Source of the DNA: Bacillota bacterium
GTDB taxonomy: Bacteria; Bacillota; Desulfitobacteriia; Desulfitobacteriales; Desulfitobacteriaceae
Assembly (NCBI GenBank): GCA_023390635.1
Contig: JAEWCM010000141.1
Coordinates: forward strand, 1-17,260
DNA length: 17,260 nucleotides
Direction of reading: 5' to 3'
Position numbers and translations under genes: made by a program. Below are positions 7,693 to 15,316 of the stretch, piece after piece. The notes under the pieces were generated by a model that ran no database searches, was not told where the DNA came from, and saw only the letters and a program-made list of their open reading frames with translations. How positions within the stretch are numbered: the first letter of the stretch is position 1; each line of letters starts with the position of its first letter.

Positions 7693-7723
7693 ATAACAAA
7701 TATAGTTTGCAGTTATTTGTTAT
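7693..7723. repeat. Inverted repeat upstream of the methyltransferase promoter
   Basis: ATAACAAATA (7693-7702) and TATTTGTTAT (7714-7723) form perfect 10-base arms around an 11-base spacer. It is about 38 bases upstream of the -35 box and 69 bases past the recQ stop. It could be an activator site or a weak recQ terminator; no T run favours the latter. Confidence 0.4.
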
Positions 7724-7791
7724 GATTCATAAATATTTGCTTTTATATTAGAATATCAACCGCTCAACTTAAGGCTCAATCCGTTTCCTGA

Positions 7792-9963
7792 TCAATGGCT
7801 ATCCTTCTCTAACACCGCCCTGATCGTAAACCACTCTATCGTTTCCGGCAGGCAATCTTTGATAGGGCGCAGCTTCTCTCCGCCCACCTGCCGGACTGCC
7901 TCAAGAATCAGCTCTTCTTCTCCTTCAGGAATAAAATCATCCCAGTTCACAGGATGCCCTTCCCGGTTGGAACGGACCAGATGCTCTTGTAACGTTATCA
8001 AAGTAATCCCCCGCTCCCGGGCAATCTGCTCCAGAGAGAGATTCTCCCGGTAAAGGGCATAAGTCTGAAGGTGGCTGGGAACCTTTTTTCCGGCCTCCTT
8101 TTCAGTCGCTCTAAGTGTGTTTGCAGTTGCAGGGGCAGGACCGCCCTTTTCAAGCATAAATCCCCTGATCACAGAGAGAAACTCAGTACCGTACTTTGCC
8201 AGCTTGTGCTCCCCGACCCCGCCGATTTTAATCAGCTCAGAAGGCTGAGTAGGACAAGACTGGGCCATTTCCCGGAGGGTGGCGTCGGAAAAGATCATGT
8301 ATGGGGGCAGATTCTCCTGCAAAGCCAGATTCCGGCGCAGCAATTTGAGATGATCCAGCAAGCCCGGTTCCTCCTTCCGGGCAACCGTCCGCCTGGCAAG
8401 CCTCTGGGTCACCGTTTCCTCGCCCTTTAGAACTGCTCCTGCCTTGGCCTGAAGCCGAACCACCGGATATTCTCCGTCGGAAAGGCGAAGATACCCTTCC
8501 GCTACCAGATAGTTGATCCGGTCCTTAATTTCCTGCAAAGGTATCCCGCTCATAATACCGTGAGTGGAAAGACGGTCAAATCCCAGGGACAGAATTTTCT
8601 TATTGCGGGATCCCTTCAGCACATCCGCTACCATGCTGATTCCAAACCGTTCCTTCATCCGATAAATGCAGGAAAAAATTTTTTGCGCATCCACGGTAAT
8701 GTCCGATTCTTCCCGCTCATCATTGCAGCTGCTGCAATTGGCACAGCGCTCCGATACATTTTCCTCTCCGAAGTATTCCAGGATAACCTGACGGAGGCAG
8801 CGGGCAGTATGGCAATAATCCACCATATCCTTGATTTTTTTCAGTTCGCTGCGCTTCCGTCCCGGGTCCCCTACGCTCTGCTCAATTAAATACCTTTGCA
8901 GGACCACATCCTGAGGGGCATAAAGGAGGACACATTCTCCCGGCTCCCCATCCCGGCCGGCCCGGCCTGCTTCCTGATAATAGGCTTCCATGGTTTTAGG
9001 CATATTATAATGAATGACATAACGTACATTCGATTTGTCAATTCCCATTCCGAAGGCATTGGTGGCAACCATCACACTCTCTTCATCAAACAAGAAACGC
9101 TCCTGGCTTTTGGCCCGTTCCTTATCATTCATCCCTGCATGATACTTTCCCACCTTAATTCCCTTGTCCGTCAATAATTTATGAACATTGTCGGTCTCCT
9201 TGCGCGGAGCGCAATAAATAATTCCTGACTGATCAGGATGAGCGCGAACGTAGTCCAAGGTAAAAATCTGCTTGTTCTCTCCTCTATAAACACGAAATGC
9301 CAAATTGGGACGATCAAAGCCGGTGACAAAGACTTGAGGATTACAAAGCCCCAGCAATTTGATAATGTCTTCCTTCACTTCAGGGGTTGCAGTCGCGGTA
9401 AACGCACCAATTAAAGGCTTCTCTGCCAGAGACTTCAGCCACTGTCCTAATTGCAAGTAGCTGGGCCGGAAATCATGTCCCCATTGGGAAACACAGTGGG
9501 CCTCATCTATGGCCAAGAAAGAAACCTTTAAACTCTGCAAAAGTTGATGAAAGCTCTCCGTTTCCAGGCGTTCAGGGGCAATATATAACAGCTTGTAAGC
9601 ACCATTTCTGGCCTTTTCCAGCCTCGTCCATGCTTCCCTGGAGGAGAGGGAGCTGTTGATATAGGTGGCTTGAATGCCATAATCCTGCAAAGCATCGACC
9701 TGATCTTTCATCAGGGAAATCAAAGGAGAAACGACAAGAGTCACCCCTTCCATCAGCAACGCGGGAATCTGATAAGTCAGGGATTTACCTGCTCCCGTGG
9801 GCATGATCGCCAGCGTATCCTGCCCGGACAGCAGACTCTTTATCACACCTTCCTGTCCTTTGCGGAAATGGTTATAACCGAAATATTTATGTAAAAGTCC
9901 AAGAGCCTCTGAAATTTTTTCTTTATCTTCCATTAAACGTCCATCACCATACATTCCGTCCAT
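7792..9963 (-). CDS. recQ: ATP-dependent DNA helicase RecQ
   Basis: This 723-residue 3'-5' DNA helicase acts in recombinational repair and fork processing. Motif 0 (FRKGQ, 33-37), Walker A (MPTGAGKS, 54-61), the DEAH box (153-156), TATATPEV (190s) and QEAGRAGRDG (motif VI, 330-339) are all present. The RecQ zinc site is Cys389 with Cys407, Cys410 and Cys413 (CANCSSC). RQC winged helix spans about 420-510 and the HRDC domain 535-600. The extra C-terminal domain at 629-717 (LSLEQIARERGITLITLQEHL) resembles the HTH_40 domain found in many Firmicute RecQ proteins. All catalytic motifs look intact. The start is the ATG at 9961-9963, with AAGGAG 11 bases upstream. It is divergent from khtT and seems to be monocistronic. 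Confidence 0.96.
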   Translation of the reverse strand: MDGMYGDGRLMEDKEKISEALGLLHKYFGYNHFRKGQEGVIKSLLSGQDTLAIMPTGAGKSLTYQIPALLMEGVTLVVSPLISLMKDQVDALQDYGIQATYINSSLSSREAWTRLEKARNGAYKLLYIAPERLETESFHQLLQSLKVSFLAIDEAHCVSQWGHDFRPSYLQLGQWLKSLAEKPLIGAFTATATPEVKEDIIKLLGLCNPQVFVTGFDRPNLAFRVYRGENKQIFTLDYVRAHPDQSGIIYCAPRKETDNVHKLLTDKGIKVGKYHAGMNDKERAKSQERFLFDEESVMVATNAFGMGIDKSNVRYVIHYNMPKTMEAYYQEAGRAGRDGEPGECVLLYAPQDVVLQRYLIEQSVGDPGRKRSELKKIKDMVDYCHTARCLRQVILEYFGEENVSERCANCSSCNDEREESDITVDAQKIFSCIYRMKERFGISMVADVLKGSRNKKILSLGFDRLSTHGIMSGIPLQEIKDRINYLVAEGYLRLSDGEYPVVRLQAKAGAVLKGEETVTQRLARRTVARKEEPGLLDHLKLLRRNLALQENLPPYMIFSDATLREMAQSCPTQPSELIKIGGVGEHKLAKYGTEFLSVIRGFMLEKGGPAPATANTLRATEKEAGKKVPSHLQTYALYRENLSLEQIARERGITLITLQEHLVRSNREGHPVNWDDFIPEGEEELILEAVRQVGGEKLRPIKDCLPETIEWFTIRAVLEKDSH

Positions 9964-10148
9964 ATATTAATAATCTCCTTATTTTAAAGCATTCCTGAAT
10001 TGCTGTTGTGAACCATCCTCAATGATCCTGCTGTTTATACTATAGCACAGATAGAAAAGGAATATTAAAAATACAACATCCGTTTTTGTTCATAAAAGTC
10101 CTATTTTCGCCTAAAATCATTAAAAATGTAATTTGCTATAAAAAACCT

Positions 10149-10178
10149 TTGTTTTTCACACTGTTAACATGTTATGCT
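10149..10178 (+). promoter_or_regulatory. Possible promoter for khtTU
   Basis: TTGTTT (10149-10154), an 18-base spacer and TATGCT (10173-10178) form a moderate sigmaA-like promoter. It would leave a leader of about 125 bases before khtT. No riboswitch family is recognisable in that leader. Confidence 0.35.
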
Positions 10179-10185
10179 TATGTTA
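10165..10185 (+). promoter_or_regulatory. Possible operator overlapping the khtTU promoter
   Basis: ATGTTA occurs at 10169-10174 and again at 10180-10185, eleven bases apart, about one helical turn. The first copy is also half of the 10-base palindrome TAACATGTTA (10165-10174). The pair overlaps the proposed -10 box. The regulator is unknown. Confidence 0.3.
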
Positions 10186-10308
10186 GCATTCCTCATCTCG
10201 ATCAAACAACCTACCGACTTTTTGAATACGCCGGACAAGGAGGGATGCCCATCACTTAAATCAATCCAGGTTTTACTCTTATTACAAGAAATTTGGAGGC
10301 TATTTAAA

Positions 10309-10806
10309 ATGAACATTCGCGAATCGGATTTACCTGGTATCGGTAAGAAATTCCAAGTTAATGCACGCAGCGGTGACAAGCTGGTCATTATCGTGCATGA
10401 TGACGGTCGGCGGGAGCTTTACCATTTTGACTATGATGATCCGGACGACAGTATCTCCAATGTGACCTTGGAAGATGACGAAGCACGTCAGGTAGCCGCC
10501 ATCGTTGGAGGAATGGTTTACAACCCGAAGGCTTTGGAAACCATTGACATGGTACTCGATGACTTGTTAATCGAGTGGTACAAAATCGACCCCCAATCTG
10601 CCGTAGTAGGCAAATCCATCGGCGAATTAAATGTTCGTCAAACAACCGGAGCGACCATTATTGCAGCCGTGGAAAAAAACCGCGACAAGCACATTAATCC
10701 CGGAGCGGATTATGTGATTACGGCGGATACTACACTGGTTGTGCTAGGTGAACGTAACCACCAAAAGTTGATCCGGAAAACTCTAACTATGAATGGAAGT
10801 GGTTAA
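10309..10806 (+). CDS. khtT: KhtT-like regulatory subunit of a K+/H+ antiporter (RCK_C/TrkA_C domain)
   Basis: This 165-residue protein has an N-terminal KhtT-type domain (about 1-75, with MNIRESDLPGIGKKFQV and an acidic stretch DYDDPDDS). An RCK_C domain follows at about 80-160 (VVGKSIGELNVRQTTGATIIAAV, then ADTTLVVLGE). In B. subtilis, KhtT is a cytoplasmic dimer that opens the KhtU antiporter in response to cations, pH and c-di-AMP; the same is inferred here. The start is the ATG at 10309, with GGAGG at 10295-10299. The frame is open for 45 codons further upstream but without a ribosome site. The khtU gene starts 3 bases after its stop, so the two are co-translated. No khtS-like gene precedes it. 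Confidence 0.88.
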   Translation: MNIRESDLPGIGKKFQVNARSGDKLVIIVHDDGRRELYHFDYDDPDDSISNVTLEDDEARQVAAIVGGMVYNPKALETIDMVLDDLLIEWYKIDPQSAVVGKSIGELNVRQTTGATIIAAVEKNRDKHINPGADYVITADTTLVVLGERNHQKLIRKTLTMNGSG

Positions 10807-10809
10807 TGA

Positions 10810-12039
10810 ATGGATCATCTTATCTGGGAACTGGGTCTGGCGATCGGCCTGATCGCTGTCGTCGGACTCTTATCGAATAAGCTGCGTTTCTCTGTCATCC
10901 CCTTTTATATTCTGGTCGGTATGGCTGTCGGCCCCCATGCACCCCATATTGGTCCTTTTGATTTTCGCTTTATTGAAAGCACTTCCCTGATCGAGCTGAT
11001 GGGGCGGATCGGGGTACTCTTCCTCCTCTTTTACCTTGGTCTGGAATTTTCCGTCTCCCGCCTGATCCATTCGGGCCGTTCCATCGTCAAAGGCGGCAGC
11101 ATATATATCCTGATCAACCTGACTCTGGGGCTGCTCTTGGGCTGGGTTTCCGGTTTTCCCCTGGCAGAAATTCTTGTCATTGCCGGGATCACCACCACTT
11201 CATCCAGTGCGATTGTGGCAAAGGTTCTGGTGGATCTGAAAAGAACGGCCAATGCGGAAACGGAAATGATCCTGGGAATCATCATGTTCGAAGATGTTTT
11301 TCTTGCCTTATATATTTCTATTCTCTCCGGACTTGTACTCAGCGGCTCTTCCACAATAGGCGGTGTACTCCTTTCCGCCGGCATAGCTCTCGGTTTCATG
11401 CTGGGACTCTTGTTTATCGGACGAAAGGCCGTACCTCTCCTGAATAAGGTTTTAAACATCCGCTCCAACGAGGTTTTTGCCCTGGTTATCTTCGCCTTGC
11501 TTTTCCTCGTTGCCGGCTTCTCCGAAACGATTCATGTAGCTGAAGCCATCGGAGCCCTGCTCATAGGCTTGATTCTGGCTGAGACAGAACACTCGGAACG
11601 CATCGAGCATCTGGTCATTCCTTTTCGCGACTTTTTCGGAGCCTTGTTTTTCTTCAGTTTCGGTTTGACCATTGATCCCCTGACTTTAGGCGGTTCAACA
11701 ATCTGGCTCTCTTTAGCCGCTGTTGTGATAACCATTCTGGGTAATTATATTGCCGGCCTGCTGGCCGGACGCAGTGCCGGTCTTTCTCCTAAGGCATCCT
11801 CAAATATCGGTTTAACCATTGTCTCCCGCGGTGAATTTTCAATTATTATGGCAAATCTCGGGAAAGCAGGCGGATTACTGCCCCAACTGCAGCCTTTTGC
11901 CGCTTTGTACGTATTGATATTAGCCACTCTGGGACCAATTCTGACTAAGGAATCCAAGCACATCTATAAATTTCTGGATAAATACCTTAAACTCAGCCGC
12001 TTGAAAAAAGAAGAAGTGAAAAAGGAACCAACACTTTAA
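10810..12039 (+). CDS. khtU: KhtU-like CPA2 family K+(NH4+)/H+ antiporter
   Basis: This 409-residue integral membrane protein has about 12-13 hydrophobic spans along its length and a short basic/acidic cytoplasmic tail (KKEEVKKEPTL). It belongs to the monovalent cation:proton antiporter-2 (CPA2/KefB-like) family. Recognisable segments are FYILVGMAVGPH near residue 35, LLFYLGLEFS near 75, ITTTSSSAIVAKVL near 130, and the FFGALFFFSFGLTID and TIVSRGEFSII segments in the C-terminal half. It exports K+ in exchange for protons under the control of the KhtT partner encoded just upstream. The ATG at 10810 follows the khtT stop by 3 bases; GGAAGTGG within the end of khtT acts as the ribosome site. A strong terminator follows. 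Confidence 0.92.
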   Translation: MDHLIWELGLAIGLIAVVGLLSNKLRFSVIPFYILVGMAVGPHAPHIGPFDFRFIESTSLIELMGRIGVLFLLFYLGLEFSVSRLIHSGRSIVKGGSIYILINLTLGLLLGWVSGFPLAEILVIAGITTTSSSAIVAKVLVDLKRTANAETEMILGIIMFEDVFLALYISILSGLVLSGSSTIGGVLLSAGIALGFMLGLLFIGRKAVPLLNKVLNIRSNEVFALVIFALLFLVAGFSETIHVAEAIGALLIGLILAETEHSERIEHLVIPFRDFFGALFFFSFGLTIDPLTLGGSTIWLSLAAVVITILGNYIAGLLAGRSAGLSPKASSNIGLTIVSRGEFSIIMANLGKAGGLLPQLQPFAALYVLILATLGPILTKESKHIYKFLDKYLKLSRLKKEEVKKEPTL

Positions 12040-12055
12040 AATCTTTTTAGACACC

Positions 12056-12094
12056 AAAAAGCGAAGACTGCCGAAAGACAGTCTTCGCTTTTTT
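12056..12094. terminator. Bidirectional intrinsic terminator after khtU
   Basis: AAAAAGCGAAGACTG (12056-12070) pairs perfectly with CAGTCTTCGCTTTTT across an 8-base loop (12071-12078), with T runs on both strands. It serves khtU (stop 12039) and the convergent small gene that ends at 12133. Confidence 0.92.
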
Positions 12095-12132
12095 ATATCC
12101 TCTTTTTTACAGCGGCTTGTTCAACGAAGGGC

Positions 12133-12297
12133 CTACTTGTCGAACATTCCTCCGCCCTTTTTCCTTTGTTTTTTCCCCTTTTGGGCACTGCCCAGATTCT
12201 CCGGACTGCGCTTCAGTCCGCTTTGGGCCGCACTCTTGGCCTTTTTCTCCTCGATGATTTTCAGCATCTGCTCTTTAGCATACTCTTTGCCTGCCAC
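12133..12297 (-). CDS. Small basic hypothetical protein (54 residues)
   Basis: The protein has a predicted helix rich in Lys and Glu (KEYAKEQMLKIIEEKKAKSA) followed by a strongly basic glycine-rich end (KGKKQRKKGGGMFDK). I recognise no family. The net charge is strongly positive, which would suit nucleic-acid or ribosome binding, but that is inference. The GTG start at 12295-12297 is chosen because GAGGGGG lies 9 bases upstream. An in-frame TTG at 12313-12315 overlaps that site and is less likely. An extended -10 promoter lies at 12331-12339 and a shared terminator at 12056-12094, so this looks like a complete small transcription unit rather than a random frame. Confidence 0.65.
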   Translation of the reverse strand: MAGKEYAKEQMLKIIEEKKAKSAAQSGLKRSPENLGSAQKGKKQRKKGGGMFDK

Positions 12298-12330
12298 GCC
12301 AATGTTCCCCCTCAATAAAGTTCAAGCTAC

Positions 12331-12339
12331 AGTATACCA
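12331..12339 (-). promoter_or_regulatory. Extended -10 promoter for the 54-residue protein gene
   Basis: The minus strand reads TGG followed by TATACT (12331-12336), an extended -10 element (TGnTATAAT-like) 34 bases upstream of the GTG start. The -35 region is poor, as is usual for this promoter type. Confidence 0.42.
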
Positions 12340-12394
12340 TCTTTTCCGGTTCTTAATCATATTTATTTCGAGAAGCTGAATCTTCTCATATCCA

Positions 12395-13018
12395 TCATTT
12401 TCCTACCCGGAAACGCAGTACGGTTTTCAGCTTGTCCGGCGCCGTTTTGCGCGGATCGTTTAAATAAATCTCCCGGTGCACATATTCAATGCGCCGATAA
12501 CCGTTTTGAGCGCAAAAATCCTCCATCCGGGCAAAGCTGGCCGGTTCGTCATCATAGCTGCCGATATGCATCATCTGTACCGCCAACCCGTCTGTCATAG
12601 CGCCAAAGCGCACCCGCTCCAACGCCGGATTCGGTTTTTTCTTCCTGGTTTGAAAAAGGATTTCCTCCGCCAAGCTTTCCGTCACAAAATCCGGCTGGCG
12701 GATCATCACCGTATATACCAGTTTGCTTTTATCCAAAACGGTAAAATCACGGGCATCACTTTCCAAATCCCATACCCCTTCCAGAGGAAACACCGTATAT
12801 TCATAATACCCTTCCGGTGTCACTCCGCTTTTCGGCATCATTCTGATTCCATAGCTCAGGGAATAAAGGGCCTGCATCGTTTCACCAAATTCGGGTGCAT
12901 TGGGATCCCCTTTACCATCGATCATAAAAAAGTTCATGGTCGGAACCTCCAGCACTGTTGGCGTCTGGGGCGGTAGGTACAGTTCCTTATAATCCTTCTT
13001 ATACTCAATTTTTCTCAA
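12395..13018 (-). CDS. GyrI-like small-molecule-binding domain protein
   Basis: This 207-residue protein resembles the stand-alone GyrI-like (COG4832/SHS2-fold) family. Visible features are the N-terminal FFMIDGKGDPNAPEFGETMQ (residues 30-49), TVFPLEGVWD (75-84) and the conserved C-terminal segment GSYDDEPASFARM...YVHREIYLNDPRKTAPDKLKTVLRF. Members lack a DNA-binding domain and probably bind or hydrolyse hydrophobic cationic compounds; the ligand is not predictable here. The start is TTG at 13016-13018, with GAGGGGGA about 6-12 bases upstream on the coding strand. The 54-residue gene lies 97 bases downstream with its own promoter-like site. Confidence 0.85.
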   Translation of the reverse strand: MRKIEYKKDYKELYLPPQTPTVLEVPTMNFFMIDGKGDPNAPEFGETMQALYSLSYGIRMMPKSGVTPEGYYEYTVFPLEGVWDLESDARDFTVLDKSKLVYTVMIRQPDFVTESLAEEILFQTRKKKPNPALERVRFGAMTDGLAVQMMHIGSYDDEPASFARMEDFCAQNGYRRIEYVHREIYLNDPRKTAPDKLKTVLRFRVGK

Positions 13019-13122
13019 ACAAATCCCCCTCTTTCACAGGTTTTTATTCCATTTCCCCGGAACTCATCTATTCCCCTACCATCTTGCTTGCCAACCTAAA
13101 AAAATCTGGAAAGCCCAAGAAA

Positions 13123-13298
13123 GGAAGCTTTACGCATAAAAGCTCAGGGTTTGGCAGAGGGGCGTTAAGCTGAACGCAGCTTCCGTGGTATGCGGAGCCA
13201 ATGGTTTACTTGCAGAACACAGCGGGGTTTTGGCGCAGCTCCACGGATGCAAGGGAAGCAGCCCCGGCGCCATCCGGAGCGTTATGCGTAAAGCTTCC
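13123..13298. repeat. 176-bp structured element with 17-bp terminal inverted repeats
   Basis: GGAAGCTTTACGCATAA (13123-13139) is matched exactly by its complement at 13282-13298. The interior contains nested complementary pairs: GCGTT/AACGC (13162-13166 with 13173-13177), TCCGTGG/CCACGGA (13182-13188 with 13241-13247) and CTTGCA/TGCAAG (13209-13214 with 13248-13253). It contains no plausible gene. No clear target-site duplication flanks it. It begins 9 bases after the histidine-kinase stop on the minus strand. It could be a MITE-like dispersed repeat, a structured non-coding RNA or a long terminator stem. Confidence 0.65.
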
Positions 13299-13306
13299 CT
13301 ATGAAC

Positions 13307-15316
13307 TTAACTATTATCCACCTTTACTTCCATATGCTCAGGATACAAGGGGATCTCCACCGTCACCTTGAACAAATCCCCGTCAATTTCGATATTAAAC
13401 GCTCCACCCTGCAGGGATATCAGGCTTTGAGCAATGGACAGCCCTAACCCGGAACCTTCCGTGGTTCTGGACACATCACCCCGGACAAATCTCTCAGTCA
13501 ATTGGTCCGGAGAAATATCCAGCGGGAAGGCGGAGATATTTTTGATTACCAGGACACCAAGCCCTTCATAACGGCTGACATTAACATAAACCCTGGAATG
13601 GGGCATTGAATATTTTGCCACATTGGAAAGAAGATTTTCCACAATGCGCCACATATGCTTGCCATCAGCAAGCACCATGGTTTTCTTGTCGGCAGCGGTG
13701 ATACGCACATCCAGATGAGCCTGCTCAATTTTCTCTTCAAATTCTCCCACGGCCTGCATCACCAGTTCATGCAAATCCACTTTTTCCGCTTTCACAGCCA
13801 GGTTGCCGCTCGATGCTTTGCTGGCCTCCACCAGATCTTCAATCAGTTGTTTTAATCTGGCTGATTTTTCTTCTAAAATTTCCACATAGTTTTTAGCTAT
13901 CTCATTTTGCAAATCCTGCTTCTTTAAGAGGTCTACATAATTAACGATGGATGTCAGAGGAGTTTTAAGATCATGAGACACATTGGTGATCAGGTCAGTC
14001 TTCATCCTCTCCCCCCTGACCGCCTCAGCTACCGCTTTCTTCAATCCGCCCTGAATGCTTTGAATATCCGAAGCAAAATCGGCAAAGGTCAAAGATAATT
14101 TAGAATCATCCAGATTATAATCCAAATCACCGGAAGAGATTTCCCGGGCAGCTTCCATGATCTGAGACAGGGAGATCAGAGATTTGATCACAAAATAGAA
14201 GAATCCCATATTGAAAATCATAAGCACGGAAATCAATACTGGAAAGGCCGGCGATTCAAAATGCTCCGTCAGAAAAGCACACAGTACTCCGTTAATGATC
14301 GTATATAAAACTAAAACAAATAAGATGGAAATCTTAAAGATTTTTCCGTTAAAGCAAAGATGAATGAGTGTTTTTAGGACTTTTAGCATCCGGAAGGCCA
14401 GGGTATTCCGCCAAAGCTGTCGCTTCTTAATCAATCGTACCACGGAGAAAGCAAGAGCCATCGTGATAAAGAAGTCAATACTCCATGTCACCGCATCAGC
14501 AATGAACATTTCCACCACATTATTGGAATTAAAGGTTTCAAAAACGGCAGCATTAAAAAATACCATTCCTGTCAAGACGATCAAGAACAAGGCATCGGTA
14601 TAAACCCGGTCGATGCCTGCCAGAATGACGCCCCCTCCTTCTTCCCTTTTCCCCGCTACTGCCACAAGGTAGACCAATAACAGCACCATGACCGTGACAG
14701 AAACAGAGAACAGAGCAATAATCTGAGGGGTTAAACTTTTTATATGATTGAAATTTGTATATCCGTCATAAAATACGTCGCCGGAAACCAACGGTTCGCT
14801 GACGGCAGCATAAATCTCATAGGAGGTGTTGTCCAGCATGGCCATAATGTCCTTTGTGAGAGGAAGATTCTGATCCCCTTTCCACTGGTTGTAATAAACA
14901 GCCGTTGGCTGCTGCTGCACTACATTCCAGGGATTCAAAGAGACTACATTAGTAATGTTTTCACCGGTGCGGGTGTCCCTGATGCAGAACACAAAATTAG
15001 TCATTCTGCTCAGACGGTCCTTAATCGTATAGTAGCGGTTCAAATTCTCAGTGATCACCGCTTCCGGCGCTCCCGTAGATTTTATGGCCTTTTCACTTTT
15101 CAATTTCACATTATATTCCACTACATTATGAATCAGCCGGGAAAAATCATCTTTGTACTGCTGTGTCTCAAAATAGGTTTTATGGGTCAGCGCTTCTTCA
15201 TTTTCTATCAGATACCAGCCGCTTCCCATGGTGGAAAGGAGGCATAACCAGATCATGACAATGGCAATCCCTTTTGTCCCTGTGGAATATTTAATGTTTC
15301 TCCATTTTATAGCCAA
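13307..15316 (-). CDS. Multi-spanning membrane sensor histidine kinase
   Basis: This 669-residue kinase has one membrane span at about 15-36 and an external region at 37-198. Further spans lie at about 199-221, 240-260, 272-294, 327-349 and 357-379, followed by a linker with HAMP-like character. The HisKA box (NVSHDLKTPLTSI) carries the phosphoacceptor His448. The HATPase has its N box at 561-570 (NLLSNVAKYS) and G2 box GSGLGLSIAQ at 621-630. The signal sensed is unknown; the external region is not a family I recognise. It overlaps the response regulator gene by 26 bases. The TTG at 15314-15316 is the first start, but no strong ribosome site precedes it. GGAG lies further in, so the true start may be some codons downstream. 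Confidence 0.92.
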   Translation of the reverse strand: MAIKWRNIKYSTGTKGIAIVMIWLCLLSTMGSGWYLIENEEALTHKTYFETQQYKDDFSRLIHNVVEYNVKLKSEKAIKSTGAPEAVITENLNRYYTIKDRLSRMTNFVFCIRDTRTGENITNVVSLNPWNVVQQQPTAVYYNQWKGDQNLPLTKDIMAMLDNTSYEIYAAVSEPLVSGDVFYDGYTNFNHIKSLTPQIIALFSVSVTVMVLLLVYLVAVAGKREEGGGVILAGIDRVYTDALFLIVLTGMVFFNAAVFETFNSNNVVEMFIADAVTWSIDFFITMALAFSVVRLIKKRQLWRNTLAFRMLKVLKTLIHLCFNGKIFKISILFVLVLYTIINGVLCAFLTEHFESPAFPVLISVLMIFNMGFFYFVIKSLISLSQIMEAAREISSGDLDYNLDDSKLSLTFADFASDIQSIQGGLKKAVAEAVRGERMKTDLITNVSHDLKTPLTSIVNYVDLLKKQDLQNEIAKNYVEILEEKSARLKQLIEDLVEASKASSGNLAVKAEKVDLHELVMQAVGEFEEKIEQAHLDVRITAADKKTMVLADGKHMWRIVENLLSNVAKYSMPHSRVYVNVSRYEGLGVLVIKNISAFPLDISPDQLTERFVRGDVSRTTEGSGLGLSIAQSLISLQGGAFNIEIDGDLFKVTVEIPLYPEHMEVKVDNS

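Noticed and set aside
8071..9177. Several plus-strand frames of 60-119 codons inside recQ
   Set aside because: All lie opposite the well-conserved RecQ helicase, RQC and HRDC coding sequence and show no domain of their own.
10174..10308. 45-residue N-terminal extension of KhtT
   Set aside because: There is no ribosome site before the ATG at 10174, it overlaps the proposed -10 box, and the family begins at the ATG at 10309 with GGAGG before it.
10186..10308. ydaO-type c-di-AMP or yybP-type Mn riboswitch in the khtT leader
   Set aside because: KhtT regulation made this worth checking, but I could not find the conserved segments of either class.
12370..12387. GAGAAG/CTTCTC hairpin after the GyrI-like gene as a terminator
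   Set aside because: The 6-base stem is weak and no run of T follows on either strand.
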